Source: Natronomonas gomsonensis (GTDB lineage Archaea > Halobacteriota > Halobacteria > Halobacteriales > Haloarculaceae). Taken from it: a stretch of DNA of 64,000 nucleotides. The notes beneath the pieces are model-generated. The model saw nothing but the letters and a program-made list of their open reading frames with translations, was not told the DNA's origin and made no database searches. The position numbers and the translations under genes were made by a program. The stretch is taken from assembly GCF_024300825.1 (NCBI RefSeq), contig NZ_CP101323.1, positions 372,001 through 436,000 on the forward strand, written 5' to 3'. Below, in pieces: positions 1-8,814 of this stretch (its first letter is position 1; every line of letters starts with the position of its first letter).

Positions 1-58
1 CAAAGTCCTCGAAAGCGTGGCCTCGGATATTTTCTAAGGCAAACTCCAGCTCGTCCAT
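1..58 (-). CDS. Partial gene, N-terminus only
   Basis: A minus-strand frame opens with ATG at 58 and runs off the left edge, giving about 19 residues beginning MDELEFALENIRGHAFEDF. A GGAGT Shine-Dalgarno lies just upstream. It is divergent from the nuclease-like gene at 179. Too little is visible for a function. Confidence 0.5.
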   Translation of the reverse strand, partial: MDELEFALENIRGHAFEDF

Positions 59-178
59 ACTACTCCTGATTTTGCTCTCCACGCCTCAAAATGGTTCGCA
101 ACCCGCCAGTTCTAGGAAGAGGCCGAGAAGTGTTGTCGCTACTTTTGTAAGACCACCTACCCGAAGTAGGGATAATAA

Positions 179-1330
179 ATGCCAAATACCAAACTTGAGG
201 CGAATCTCCGCGGGATTGGAGACGGCGCTAGACTCGAAGAATTAGCTGTTGACCTGTTAGGCCGAGAAGACTATGACGTAGATCCGACCGGTGTTCGGGG
301 ACAGGACAGTGGTCGAGATGCTCTTCTTGAACGATCTGGGAACCAAGGCGTTTTGCACTGCAGTATTCAATCTAACAGGATCGAAGACAAGATCCGTTCA
401 GACGCAGAGACAGCAGCTGGCCTTGCCGAAGACTTCGACTTCTTTATTTTTGCCACCACTACTCAGATGGCGGGTGTTACTCGTGACCGGTTGGAAGATG
501 ACTTGGCCAGCGAGTACGGGTGGCGCGTCCATATCAAAGATTTCGCCCGGTTGAGGAAGGACCTGATGGATATCGAGAATCACGACCTCGCCCAGGAACA
601 TCTAAACGTCGACCCGAGTAACGCCCTTGACGACCCAGAAAAGGACATTGAAGAACTGCACCAGGATCAAATCAGCAGGCTTCAGGAACGCAGGCCACGC
701 CACGGAGAGCTAGTTGAGGACCAGCCTATAGTCGCTGTCCACATCATCCCACTTGAGGCGGTTTCGGATCCGCGAGAAATGATCGCTCCCGAGCTACCTG
801 AACCTCCAGAGTTCCGTTCAAGGTCAGCTGGTGCAGAGGGATTCGGAGATTTTGTAGTTACAGCCCCCTATACTGATCTGTCGGAAGGCCTGTTTTCAGA
901 ATACGTCTGTCTGGATGGAGATGGATGGGTAGAGGCAGTGACAACGAAACTGGTTATCGAACGTAAAGGCCGAGAAGGGATAGCGTGGTACATCGATAAA
1001 GAGATCGTGGAATTGGTTGACCGCGTCTGTGAGATGTACCAGGATTCAGGGTTCTTCCCTCCGTTCTATGTTTATATCACGTTGGTTGATGCAGGGGATT
1101 ACACTATTGAAAAGCCTGAGGACATCTATGGACCGGACACTACCCGTCCGATCAACGACGACGTGTTTCAGTTGAAACGTGCAGAGATAGAGGATTTTGA
1201 CTCTGATGTCGAGTCGGCCTTGCGTAAACCATTGTGTCAGCTGTGGAACCGGGTAGGATGGCGAATCGGTTCGATACATTATTCGCAGAAAGACGATGGC
1301 AGCTTAGAATGGGATCCTTACGAGCCCTGA
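179..1330 (+). CDS. Mrr-like PD-(D/E)XK nuclease-fold protein, candidate defence gene
   Basis: 383 aa. Residues about 15-100 resemble the N-terminus of Mrr/restriction-endonuclease-like proteins: a helix LEELAVDLL, a GxxDxGxD segment (GQDSGRD), a beta strand GVLHCSIQS and a helix with FDFFIFATTT. In the family the catalytic signature is D-x(n)-(D/E)XK; here the third position reads Q (SIQS) rather than a clear lysine, so activity is uncertain. The remaining ~280 residues match nothing I recognise and may sense the target. It sits at the edge of the defence cluster. ATG at 179 follows an A/T-rich promoter-like stretch. Confidence 0.5.
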   Translation: MPNTKLEANLRGIGDGARLEELAVDLLGREDYDVDPTGVRGQDSGRDALLERSGNQGVLHCSIQSNRIEDKIRSDAETAAGLAEDFDFFIFATTTQMAGVTRDRLEDDLASEYGWRVHIKDFARLRKDLMDIENHDLAQEHLNVDPSNALDDPEKDIEELHQDQISRLQERRPRHGELVEDQPIVAVHIIPLEAVSDPREMIAPELPEPPEFRSRSAGAEGFGDFVVTAPYTDLSEGLFSEYVCLDGDGWVEAVTTKLVIERKGREGIAWYIDKEIVELVDRVCEMYQDSGFFPPFYVYITLVDAGDYTIEKPEDIYGPDTTRPINDDVFQLKRAEIEDFDSDVESALRKPLCQLWNRVGWRIGSIHYSQKDDGSLEWDPYEP

Positions 1331-1352
1331 CACTGGGTTAGACAGGCTTTCT

Positions 1353-1589
1353 CTACATCCCCTTCATCGCTACTTGTAGCAGGTTCTGTACGGCACGGTA
1401 GATCACGACACCGAGGAAGAACACCAGTCCGTACTCTTTCAGGAATACATCCAAACTGAACTGTAGCCATGGCATCTCCCCAAGAATCCAGAATATACCG
1501 AGGAAACCTCCGAAAGCAGCGAACGTGACAACGGCCTCAAACAGGAGTCGGTAGGTGATAGGATTATCTAGATAGTCGGTCCAAGCCAT
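1353..1589 (-). CDS. Small two-helix membrane protein
   Basis: 78 aa with two hydrophobic segments (about residues 13-36 and 52-72) and a charged middle. A TATA-like TTTTAAAAATAG lies about 30 nt upstream of the ATG, consistent with a leaderless transcript. Function unknown; convergent with the nuclease-like gene to its left. Confidence 0.6.
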   Translation of the reverse strand: MAWTDYLDNPITYRLLFEAVVTFAAFGGFLGIFWILGEMPWLQFSLDVFLKEYGLVFFLGVVIYRAVQNLLQVAMKGM

Positions 1590-1637
1590 ATATCGTGTTT
1601 GTCAGATACTATTTTTAAAACACGAGGTCCGGAGGCC

Positions 1638-1955
1638 TCAGTGATTCTCTCTGCACGACTCTTTGAAATCCTCTGGTTCAACCACAGTGTACCTGTCAAG
1701 ACCTTGCCTCCTCCGAAACCCACTGCTTCTGTACACCTGCTCGACAATCCAGGTATCCCTCTTCGGGCTGTAGTCGGTCACCACCACCGTCTTCTGATGG
1801 ATGAACAGGAAGCGTTTATCTTCAGTGTCGTACAGCTGCAATCCTTTACCTCGATGAATCCATTTCTCTACGACTTCCTCAGGGAGACTGCATTCAGATT
1901 TTTCGCTACCTACAGCCACATCAAAAGCACCGTCTTCAAACTCTACATCTGTAAT
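1638..1955 (-). CDS. Hypothetical protein with likely AUU start
   Basis: About 105 aa, ending KESCRENH. A canonical start (GTG at 1919) would drop a convincing acidic N-terminus (TDVEFEDGAFDVAV). The frame stays open back to an ATT at 1955, 12 nt after the first base of a GGTGA site, with no ATG/GTG/TTG between. I read ATT as the probable start; GTG at 1919 is the conservative alternative. A plus-strand frame over the same DNA is serine/histidine-rich and unlike its neighbours, so I treat it as a shadow. Function unknown. Confidence 0.5.
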   Translation of the reverse strand: MTDVEFEDGAFDVAVGSEKSECSLPEEVVEKWIHRGKGLQLYDTEDKRFLFIHQKTVVVTDYSPKRDTWIVEQVYRSSGFRRRQGLDRYTVVEPEDFKESCRENH

Positions 1956-2082
1956 AGAGAACTCACCATGTACAACAAATTATGATATACAATTGATAAA
2001 TGTACTCTGGTAGATATGCCTGTAGCATATTTAGGCAAAATCATAAATAGTATACGTCAGGCCTTGGACTGGTTCATAACGT

Positions 2083-2676
2083 ATGGCTACGGTTGACAGA
2101 CCTTCCAGTCATCGGGAAGAGTTGAGTTTGATGATTGAGTCTGCAGGGTCGCGTTTCGCTGGGATAGGTACCTTACTGTTCCTCGGTGCTCCGATCGCGG
2201 CGTACTTGTCGGGCGATGCCAGGATAATGTTTTACGTGCATGTCGCGTTGGGCGCGTTCTGGTTCGGCCTTGATTTCTTCTTCAAATTCGTTCTGGGTCC
2301 GAGCTTGGACGAGGTAGCGGACGAGGTCTCCGGTACCGTGAACCAATATTTGGTGCCGAAGATGGCGTTGGTGGCGGAGCCGTTGAGTGTCGGTGTGGTC
2401 GGCTCCGGGATTGGATTGGCGGAGATGATGGGATATTTCAATTCGCCAAGTATCTGGATTCACGGCGCATTGGGAGTCAGTGCGTTGATGCTGTTGATCG
2501 GTTTTGGACCTATCCACTTCACCACCGCTAAGATGAGTGTAGAGCTATCGATGCCAGAGCCTGACGGTGAACGGATCGAAGACCTGTTCGGGACCACGAT
2601 GAAGTGGGGCCTGGTTCAGACTGTGTTGATGCTGTTGATTATCGCTATGATGACCGGGATCCGCTGGCAGATCTGA
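2083..2676 (+). CDS. Polytopic membrane protein (about 5 helices)
   Basis: 197 aa. Hydrophobic segments lie near residues 26-44, 48-70, 100-118, 125-146 and 172-193, separated by acidic loops. The layout resembles small haloarchaeal DUF2269/CopD-like integral membrane proteins, but no metal-binding signature is clear. ATG at 2083. Convergent with the zinc-ribbon pair at 2682-2989. Confidence 0.55.
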   Translation: MATVDRPSSHREELSLMIESAGSRFAGIGTLLFLGAPIAAYLSGDARIMFYVHVALGAFWFGLDFFFKFVLGPSLDEVADEVSGTVNQYLVPKMALVAEPLSVGVVGSGIGLAEMMGYFNSPSIWIHGALGVSALMLLIGFGPIHFTTAKMSVELSMPEPDGERIEDLFGTTMKWGLVQTVLMLLIIAMMTGIRWQI

Positions 2677-2681
2677 AACAG

Positions 2682-2837
2682 TTACTTGAGTCTGTAGCTG
2701 GCGATATCTTCGCAGCCGCAGTCTGGGCATTCCTCTGCTTTTTCTTCCAAAGTGCATCCGCAGCGCCGGCACTCGTAGATCTCGTAATCGTCAGATTTCA
2801 GGAAACGTTTGACCTCGTTGAGCAGGTATGGGCTCAT
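2682..2837 (-). CDS. Small zinc-ribbon protein
   Basis: 51 aa starting MSPYLLNEVKRF. It has two CxxC pairs (CRRCGC and CPDCGC), a typical haloarchaeal rubredoxin-like zinc ribbon. The start ATG at 2837 overlaps the stop of the upstream gene as ATGA, so the two are translationally coupled. An upstream extension to 2870 is possible but would overlap the partner gene further. Confidence 0.65.
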   Translation of the reverse strand: MSPYLLNEVKRFLKSDDYEIYECRRCGCTLEEKAEECPDCGCEDIASYRLK

Positions 2838-2989
2838 GTTGGGTGTACCACCTCGCCGCAGCCCGGACACTCTGTCCAGGCCTCTTCTTCTCCTGATGTG
2901 GTTTCGTACCTGATTAGGACATGTCGTGGAAGTATCTCTTCACCGCATGATGGGCAGACACCGAGACGGGGTGATTCCTGAGCAGCCAT
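2834..2989 (-). CDS. Small zinc-finger protein, CPSCGEEI...CPGCGEVVHP type
   Basis: 51 aa beginning MAAQESPRLG. Two CPxCGE knuckles flank an RYET strand, a layout common in small haloarchaeal zinc-finger proteins (DUF7837-like). First gene of a two-gene unit with the zinc ribbon at 2682. A longer frame reaching 3172 is proline/serine-rich and unlikely. Confidence 0.6.
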   Translation of the reverse strand: MAAQESPRLGVCPSCGEEILPRHVLIRYETTSGEEEAWTECPGCGEVVHPT

Positions 2990-3051
2990 ACTTGGTGACC
3001 TCCTGAAATGTGAGGGTGAACAGGGGTTCGAGGGTTGGAGCGTGTGACATT

Positions 3052-3073
3052 GAGGGCCTCCGATAACGCCCTC
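3052..3073. terminator. GAGGGC/GCCCTC hairpin between divergent genes
   Basis: GAGGGC at 3052-3057 pairs with GCCCTC at 3068-3073 across a 10-nt loop. It lies in the ~200 bp between the divergent genes at 2989 and 3189, so an operator is as likely as a terminator. Confidence 0.25.
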
Positions 3074-3188
3074 TAACAAGGCCTGATGACTGGAACCCAC
3101 AAATAGGTCAGCCAACCACAGTGAAAGTAGAGGCGGGGAAGGTGCCGACAACAGAGAAACCAATAATTGCACAGGGTCGTTAGCTACT

Positions 3189-3500
3189 ATGTCAATGCCG
3201 GGCCAAGAACCGCGTCAGAAATACATGATCAAAGCCGAGCTTGCAGAAGAAGTTGCGGACATGGTCGGCATCGATACCTACGACCCGGAAAGAGAAGCGC
3301 ATGGGCCGGCTGACTTTCGACGAGAAGAAATCGAGCAAATATACAAGACAGTAACCGGAGAATCCGGAGAAGAGCTATCCCAACGTGAAATGAACAATGT
3401 GATGATGAGAGAACTGGGTACTGATCTTCACTCGAAGTATCCATTCGATCTCTCACGACAGGATCTCAAAGTTCTCCATAAAGCGATTTCTGAGGACTGA
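3189..3500 (+). CDS. Hypothetical acidic helical protein
   Basis: 103 aa, predicted mostly helical, with no cysteines and no recognised motif. ATG at 3189. Convergent with the nuclease-like gene at 3515, the stops being 15 nt apart. Position inside the defence cluster is the only hint to role. Confidence 0.5.
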   Translation: MSMPGQEPRQKYMIKAELAEEVADMVGIDTYDPEREAHGPADFRREEIEQIYKTVTGESGEELSQREMNNVMMRELGTDLHSKYPFDLSRQDLKVLHKAISED

Positions 3501-3514
3501 GGTATACAGAAAAC

Positions 3515-4531
3515 CTATATCTGGCCTTGGAAGTTGCCTACGAAGTCCGAATAACTAGATATATCAATCTCATCGAAGTCAACCGTATCGAACTCTGACT
3601 TTGGGATCATTAGAGTTTGAGTTCTTCCACCAGTCATGCCTGGACCGCCACCTTGGATCTGCCAAGCTGAAGAGCGGACCACGTCTGACAGCCGTATTGA
3701 CTGCCAGTCCACGAACTCTCGGTCAAATACGTGAAGCTCCTCTGCCTCCTCTACTTCCCGGACGATGTAGATCGGATCTAGACCCTTGGTAAGTGCCACT
3801 CGCAACATCACGATCAACCGGCTTACGTCCAGTCCAAACAGTTCTGTTGAGTCCTGATATGCTGTCTTCTCCTTGATCTCGTAGGGTGTGATTTCAGAAT
3901 CGTTGACCAAGAGGCCATCAACGTCGAAATAGGTGCCTGTGAAGCTATATGTGTCCTTCAGATGGTGTGAGAAAAAGTGCTCCTTATAGAACATCTCTTT
4001 CAGAACCTCATCGGAGAAATCAGAAACCGCATCGGTGAACTCATCAAGGTATTCGCCGTCATCTTCAGGGCTTCTTCCCCTTGTTCTCCAGGCCCCGGTT
4101 TCGTCCTCGATATCCACCTCTTCAAGTTCAGAACTGCCAAAGTCGTAAGAACGCCATTCCCACTCCAGCTGGTGCTCAAGCGGTGTATCTCCAGACCCAC
4201 CTCTGAAACTGTTTAGCCCTGATTGATCGCTTTCCTCTACAGAAGGGAAAATAACCGTTGTGCCAGCGCTTTCCATTAATCGTGCTGTCTCTATCTGTCC
4301 CTGAGACAGAGTTTCTTCTTCTGCTGCGTCCAAAATGAAAGTGTAGATGTTTTCCCAAGGCTGAAACTCGTCGTTCTCGGGCTTGGGCTGAAACAGCATC
4401 ACCTCTGACACCGACTCAATATCAGTTGCTTCGAAACGGTTTAGAAAACGAGCCTCAGCAATCATCCCTACTGCCTTTTGCTGCGCCCAATACCTATGGA
4501 GATATTCGAGGTACTCCGCCCTATCTGTCAT
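3515..4531 (-). CDS. PD-(D/E)XK-type nuclease candidate
   Basis: 338 aa. Around residues 195-235 it reads YFDVDGLLV...PYEIKEKTAY: an Asp in one strand and E-x-K in the next, the core of PD-(D/E)XK nucleases, followed by DVSRLIVMLRVAL. The rest is unfamiliar. It is divergent from the restriction-endonuclease pair at 4674, which supports a defence role. It could be a type II or IV restriction enzyme or a nuclease effector; target unknown. Confidence 0.45.
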   Translation of the reverse strand: MTDRAEYLEYLHRYWAQQKAVGMIAEARFLNRFEATDIESVSEVMLFQPKPENDEFQPWENIYTFILDAAEEETLSQGQIETARLMESAGTTVIFPSVEESDQSGLNSFRGGSGDTPLEHQLEWEWRSYDFGSSELEEVDIEDETGAWRTRGRSPEDDGEYLDEFTDAVSDFSDEVLKEMFYKEHFFSHHLKDTYSFTGTYFDVDGLLVNDSEITPYEIKEKTAYQDSTELFGLDVSRLIVMLRVALTKGLDPIYIVREVEEAEELHVFDREFVDWQSIRLSDVVRSSAWQIQGGGPGMTGGRTQTLMIPKSEFDTVDFDEIDISSYSDFVGNFQGQI

Positions 4532-4673
4532 AACTGACAGAAGAATTTCTCGGCCCGAAAGGACAGATTACATTATGCACACAAAATAGACACAGAAAAC
4601 CAGCAACTGTATCTAAAATGTGTTCAAAATGTAACCGATTCTCATTGCATTTTGCTGAGTCGTTGCCAGATAG

Positions 4674-5747
4674 ATGGCAGATTATTCCGGAGACCCCTCC
4701 GAGTTCAAGGTGTACTGGTTCGCCAGAGATCTTGTTGCCTCCAGCTACGGAAGCTATGCTACCAAAGAGACAGCAACGCTCAAGCAACTCTCCTCACAAC
4801 TCGGAAGAGAACTTGAAGGAGAAGGACTCCTGAATGAGACAGATCTTGAGACACAGAAACAGCAGATAAGAGACACCATCACCGGCTCTGTCAACAAAAC
4901 GTATGGTGGCGACATCTCGAAACGCTACCGCCAGACAGAGGACCTTGTCGAAAGGATCCTGCGGCGAATTGAAGAAGAAGATGACGTCCGTGAGTTCCGA
5001 ATCGCCATTGATGCAGTGGTCCGGACCAGCGAAATTCTGGATACAGCACCTAGTTTCGACAAAACGGAGATCATAGAGATAGTCAATGAAACCCTTCAAA
5101 CTGAGTCAGGATCTCTTGACCCGACCAAAGCCTACGATGCCTTGTTCAACGTAGACTTTGAGGGAGAAGCCTACCAGCTGGGAGCGCAACGAGAACCACT
5201 TATCGACTACATCCACGAAAAGATCAACGAGCTACGTGCTGATCCTCACATTGAGAAGAAAGAGGTAGCCCGAATCATCTCAGGAATAGCTCAAGAGTAC
5301 GAACGCCGTGCAGGGCAGAGCCGGGCGTCAACTGCCGGAAACGTGCTTGAAACTGGTCTTCAGCACATCTTCAATCAGTTCCAGATTCCTGCCACTGGAG
5401 ACCCTGCACACTTCGGTGATCTTGAGATCGACAACATGGTGGACGGTCCAGAAGGCAGCATTGGCTTCTCCTGCAAACGAACCCTCCGGGAACGTTTCCG
5501 CCAGAGTCTTTCCAGAGAGGCTGAGATCGGAGTAGATGAAGTTTGGTTCGTCTCCTTACTGATGGCTGATGTTTCCAAGGAGAAGCTTCAGGATATCAGT
5601 AATGACGGGAGCAGGATCTACGTACCCCGCGATTCCTTCGTCTGGAATCGATACAATGAGGATAGTGATCTGTCCTATACTCTACGTCCTGCCGACCAGT
5701 TCATTTCAGATGTAACCGAGTTCACGGGTGTTTCTGCGAACCTATGA
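4674..5747 (+). CDS. Type II restriction endonuclease-like protein (subunit A)
   Basis: 357 aa. The C-terminal half has RASTAGNVLETGLQ (helix), HFGDLEID (candidate catalytic Asp) and GFSCKRTLRERFRQ (xCK plus a basic helix). This matches the EcoRII-C / BsaWI-like nuclease core, where a lysine strand is followed by a T/S-L-x-x-R-W/F-R-Q helix. The N-terminal ~190 residues are helical. Its stop overlaps the start of the next gene (ATGA at 5744), so the two are probably made in equal amounts. It sits beside C5 methyltransferase genes. Recognition sequence cannot be read from sequence. Confidence 0.6.
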   Translation: MADYSGDPSEFKVYWFARDLVASSYGSYATKETATLKQLSSQLGRELEGEGLLNETDLETQKQQIRDTITGSVNKTYGGDISKRYRQTEDLVERILRRIEEEDDVREFRIAIDAVVRTSEILDTAPSFDKTEIIEIVNETLQTESGSLDPTKAYDALFNVDFEGEAYQLGAQREPLIDYIHEKINELRADPHIEKKEVARIISGIAQEYERRAGQSRASTAGNVLETGLQHIFNQFQIPATGDPAHFGDLEIDNMVDGPEGSIGFSCKRTLRERFRQSLSREAEIGVDEVWFVSLLMADVSKEKLQDISNDGSRIYVPRDSFVWNRYNEDSDLSYTLRPADQFISDVTEFTGVSANL

Positions 5748-6451
5748 ACCAAGACGTGAAAAACCGGATTGAACGGTACACCTACTGGGATATCTTTGAG
5801 GAGGATGTCAACCGCAGAAGTGACCGTGAAATCCTCACAGATATAGAGGGCCTGATGACAAATGTGGTCGACGAGGTTACAGAACGAGCACGAGAGAACG
5901 GAAAAGACGTCTCACAGGTCCGATCCAACGTCGCTGGGAATTACTTCCAAGCACTGGTATCATACGCTACTGCCGATGTGGCGGCGGAAAACGGGTTAAG
6001 ACTTCTTCACAGCAAAAAGCTGGAGTCGACAGAACTAGCGGACGCAGTTCCCATAATCGGTGGAGAAGACGAGACTATTCTATCACCAGACTCTGACATT
6101 GTCTACTACGATCCGGATGGCGGACCCATCTTCATAATCTCGTGTAAGACAAGCTTCCGGGAAAGAATGGCTCAGAGCGGCATGTGGAAACTAATGTTCG
6201 AGGTTGCGACCCACTCCTGTACCGATCCTGACTGCCCCACCCACAACTATTCTTTCTCAGGAGAGTTTGAACGGGATATCTACATGGGATTCGGCACGGT
6301 AGATTTCTACGACGACGTCGAATCCAAAGACATTGTAGAACTGTTCGACTTCGGGTATGCGCCTACGGTGGATGAAGGGACTTCTGGGGTAGCATATCCT
6401 ATGGAAAGACTGCTCGATCACATCGAAAATCGGTGGAGCAGCTTTAGATAG
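5744..6451 (+). CDS. Type II restriction endonuclease-like protein (subunit B)
   Basis: 235 aa. The core reads SPDSDIVYY (Asp), IFIISCKTSFRERMAQ (CK strand plus Arg helix) and MFEVATHSC, homologous in layout to the core of the preceding gene. The tail has a C..C motif (CTDPDCPTH). Overlapping starts and shared motifs suggest a two-subunit (heterodimeric) restriction enzyme, or two enzymes paired with the two methyltransferases. Its stop overlaps the convergent methyltransferase-like gene by 8 nt. Confidence 0.6.
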   Translation: MNQDVKNRIERYTYWDIFEEDVNRRSDREILTDIEGLMTNVVDEVTERARENGKDVSQVRSNVAGNYFQALVSYATADVAAENGLRLLHSKKLESTELADAVPIIGGEDETILSPDSDIVYYDPDGGPIFIISCKTSFRERMAQSGMWKLMFEVATHSCTDPDCPTHNYSFSGEFERDIYMGFGTVDFYDDVESKDIVELFDFGYAPTVDEGTSGVAYPMERLLDHIENRWSSFR

Positions 6452-7076
6452 TTTCGCCCCACTGTTTCGCCATCGCTTCTGCTACACCAGGGAAGAACCT
6501 ACTTCTTTCTTTACTTCTTTCTTCGCTGGGAGGCATTCTGTGAACCCTTGCTTCTCTTTTGTCTTTATCCTCGATTACGTCTGTAGCCTCGAGTTTTGGA
6601 AGATTCTTCAACCATAGACATATCCCTTTTTTCTCAGGTTCTCCGAACTGCCACGGTTGTATCGTTTGTTTGTCTTCCTCAGGGTAGTCTTCGATTCCAG
6701 CTACTTTCTTTCCCCATTTGTGCATAACAGGATTCTCTACTGCGATGTGGGGTATTTTATCGCATTTCAGTAGCTTTCTGAAGAAAACTCCCCCTTCAAC
6801 CATGTCTTGCCATCTCTCTTCTTTCTCATAGAGCCATCTGACTCCTGAATTGCTTAGGTATGTACAGGGAGGATGTGCCACCATCAAATCAAATTCTTCC
6901 CCTCGATCCTCTATCAGTTCTAAGACATCGCCCTTGATATGGTGTTCAGGATTCTTCTCTGTTTCTCGCAGGTCACAACTGACAGCATCAAAGCCCTCGT
7001 TTCTGAAAGCGTCTCTAACCACTCCAGAAAATTCGCAGGCAACAAGTACTCTACCGCGATTGCTCTCGGACGACAT
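6444..7076 (-). CDS. Small C5-methyltransferase-like protein
   Basis: 210 aa. N-terminus VLVACEFSGVVRDAF resembles a shortened AdoMet motif I; FDLMVAHPPCTYLSNSG carries the PPC catalytic loop of C5-cytosine methyltransferases; ENPVMHKWG resembles the ENV motif VI. It is much shorter than a normal C5 enzyme and has no clear target-recognition region. Similar small proteins occur in phages, usually annotated as DNA methylases of unproven activity. Downstream of the full C5 methyltransferase, 2 nt away. Confidence 0.5.
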   Translation of the reverse strand: MSSESNRGRVLVACEFSGVVRDAFRNEGFDAVSCDLRETEKNPEHHIKGDVLELIEDRGEEFDLMVAHPPCTYLSNSGVRWLYEKEERWQDMVEGGVFFRKLLKCDKIPHIAVENPVMHKWGKKVAGIEDYPEEDKQTIQPWQFGEPEKKGICLWLKNLPKLEATDVIEDKDKREARVHRMPPSEERSKERSRFFPGVAEAMAKQWGETI

Positions 7077-7078
7077 AT

Positions 7079-8443
7079 CTAATTCTCTTCGACCTTCTGC
7101 GGTTCTTCTTCCTGAACAGACTGATTGAAGATCTCCGTCCGAATAGCCGTCCCGAGGGCCTGGGCAAGCAGGCAGGGGACAGCGTTACCCACCTGCTTGA
7201 AGGCATGAGTACGGGACACAGGGAACTCGAACGTATCTTTGAAGGACTGAAGCCGGGCAGCTTCCCGGACTGTGATTGAACGGGCCTCGTTCGGATGGAT
7301 GAACATGTGGCCGTCCTTGTAGAGATGGGCGACGATTGTGGTGGACGGCTCTTTCGGGTTCTGCTTTTTGAGCTTGTCAGGGAAGATATCAGTCCGGTAT
7401 GGCTGGTGCTCTTCCGGGATATCTCCGATGATATACGAAGTTCCCTCTCCCAGAAGCTTGTAGAGGGTCAGGTCCCGCATATTGTGACCACGGCATTCGT
7501 GGTTCAGTAGGTCCTGTTCTTCCCAATCCTGATCCTCGTCGAGATTGCGCACCCAGTACTGATACTCTGAAACAGGTCCTAATTCGTACTCTTCTGCCTT
7601 GGTAGGCGGCGTCTCACCTTTAGGGGAGACAGGAGGAAGTTCGAGGATCGCATCAGCCACAGTATTCCAAGGCCGTTTGTTCCGCTTGTTCTTACGGAAG
7701 GTAGGGAACTCCTCTTCTTCCCGATCATCGACGAAACCATCGAGGGTGTGCTGGTCCTCTTCAGATCTCTTGGATGGATCCCTCTTGTACTTGATTTTCT
7801 TCTCTTCCTCGTTCTTGGGAGGGCGGTGTGTCTCCCACTGTTCCATATCCGGGTTTTCAGCGCCGATCCGGTTGCCGATAAAGAATAATCGCTTCCGGTG
7901 CTGGGGTACACCGTAGTCTGCGGCGTCCAGAAGCTGGACCCTGACATTGTAGTTCAGGTCCAGATCCATATCCGCTACTTCCCTTTCGCCACGCATTTGT
8001 TCCTTGATGGTGTCGACAACAGGTTTGCCGTCCTCGTTTTCTGCCGAGAGCATCCCCTCGACGTTCTCCATCAGGAAGGCCTTGGGCTGGTAGTGGTCGA
8101 CAAATCGAAGGAACTCCTCGTAAAGGAGGTGACGGTCGTCGCTCTGGTTGTCACGTCCTTCAATCGAATTGATCTTGCTGCGGCCGACGAGGGAGAAAGT
8201 TGGGCAGGGTGGTCCACCTGCAACGACGTCAAGTTCGCCTTCTTCCAAGCCCAGGTCCGGCGGTTCTTCCTCGCGGATGTCCCCCACCGTCATTTCGCAT
8301 TCGTGATTTGCATCGTAGGTGGGCTTCGTATTTTCTTCGTGGTCAATGCCCCAGAGAACTTCGAACCCGGCGTCGTGTAGGCCTTGAGATAGGCCGCCGG
8401 CCCCGCAGAAGAGGTCGATAGCTGTGAGACGTTCCTCAGTCAT
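7079..8443 (-). CDS. DNA (cytosine-5-)-methyltransferase
   Basis: 454 aa, full-length Dcm-type enzyme that transfers a methyl group from AdoMet to C5 of cytosine. Motifs in order: I AIDLFCGAGGLSQG (8-21), IV GGPPCPTFS (catalytic Cys80), VI MENVEG (Glu126), VIII QHRKRLFF (181-188), IX SITVREAARLQSF and X QVGNAVP near the C-terminus. The region between VIII and IX (about 195-360) would hold the target-recognition domain. It heads a minus-strand unit with the small methyltransferase-like gene and is divergent from the winged-helix gene. Specificity is unknown; AGGCCT or GGCC is an attractive guess because AGGCCT is enriched in the element. Confidence 0.9.
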   Translation of the reverse strand: MTEERLTAIDLFCGAGGLSQGLHDAGFEVLWGIDHEENTKPTYDANHECEMTVGDIREEEPPDLGLEEGELDVVAGGPPCPTFSLVGRSKINSIEGRDNQSDDRHLLYEEFLRFVDHYQPKAFLMENVEGMLSAENEDGKPVVDTIKEQMRGEREVADMDLDLNYNVRVQLLDAADYGVPQHRKRLFFIGNRIGAENPDMEQWETHRPPKNEEEKKIKYKRDPSKRSEEDQHTLDGFVDDREEEEFPTFRKNKRNKRPWNTVADAILELPPVSPKGETPPTKAEEYELGPVSEYQYWVRNLDEDQDWEEQDLLNHECRGHNMRDLTLYKLLGEGTSYIIGDIPEEHQPYRTDIFPDKLKKQNPKEPSTTIVAHLYKDGHMFIHPNEARSITVREAARLQSFKDTFEFPVSRTHAFKQVGNAVPCLLAQALGTAIRTEIFNQSVQEEEPQKVEEN

Positions 8444-8559
8444 CTGTTCGGACGATTGTAGCGGCGGTCGTTTAAAGTTCCTATTCGGGGCATGTGTCTA
8501 TCTTGTGTGTATATTGTAACCAACTTAAATACTTCGCCTCGGTCAATCCTCTATACTGA

Positions 8560-8814
8560 ATGGACGTCGAGGAATATTCGTGGGTGAAAGCCAGCGAGTA
8601 CCGTGAGAACCTTCTGCTATCTCTTGAGGACAAGCCTCGAACGCCGAAAGAGCTCTCAGAGATGACCGATTACTATCTCAGCCACGTCAGCAATGTCCTC
8701 TCCGACTTGGATGACCATGGACTCGCAGAGTGCATAACCCCAGACCGGAAGAAGGGGCGTCTATGGCAGGCGACCGAGAAAGGGGAAGAGATAATTGAGG
8801 ATCTGAAAAGGTGA
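8560..8814 (+). CDS. Winged-helix regulator, possible controller of the modification genes
   Basis: 84 aa MarR/ArsR-like winged helix: PRTPKELSEMTDYYLSHVS (helix-turn-helix) followed by LDDHGLAECI and a charged wing. The ATG lies about 28 nt after AACTTAAATACTT, so the transcript is probably leaderless. Divergent from the C5 methyltransferase and overlapping the glycosylase (GTGA), an arrangement that suits a regulator of the modification cluster. Confidence 0.6.
   Translation: MDVEEYSWVKASEYRENLLLSLEDKPRTPKELSEMTDYYLSHVSNVLSDLDDHGLAECITPDRKKGRLWQATEKGEEIIEDLKR

Noticed and set aside
1599-1985. Plus-strand 128-codon frame opposite the 1638-1955 gene
   Set aside because: Ser/Phe/His-rich composition unlike the acidic proteins of the element; the minus frame is far more protein-like and has an SD.
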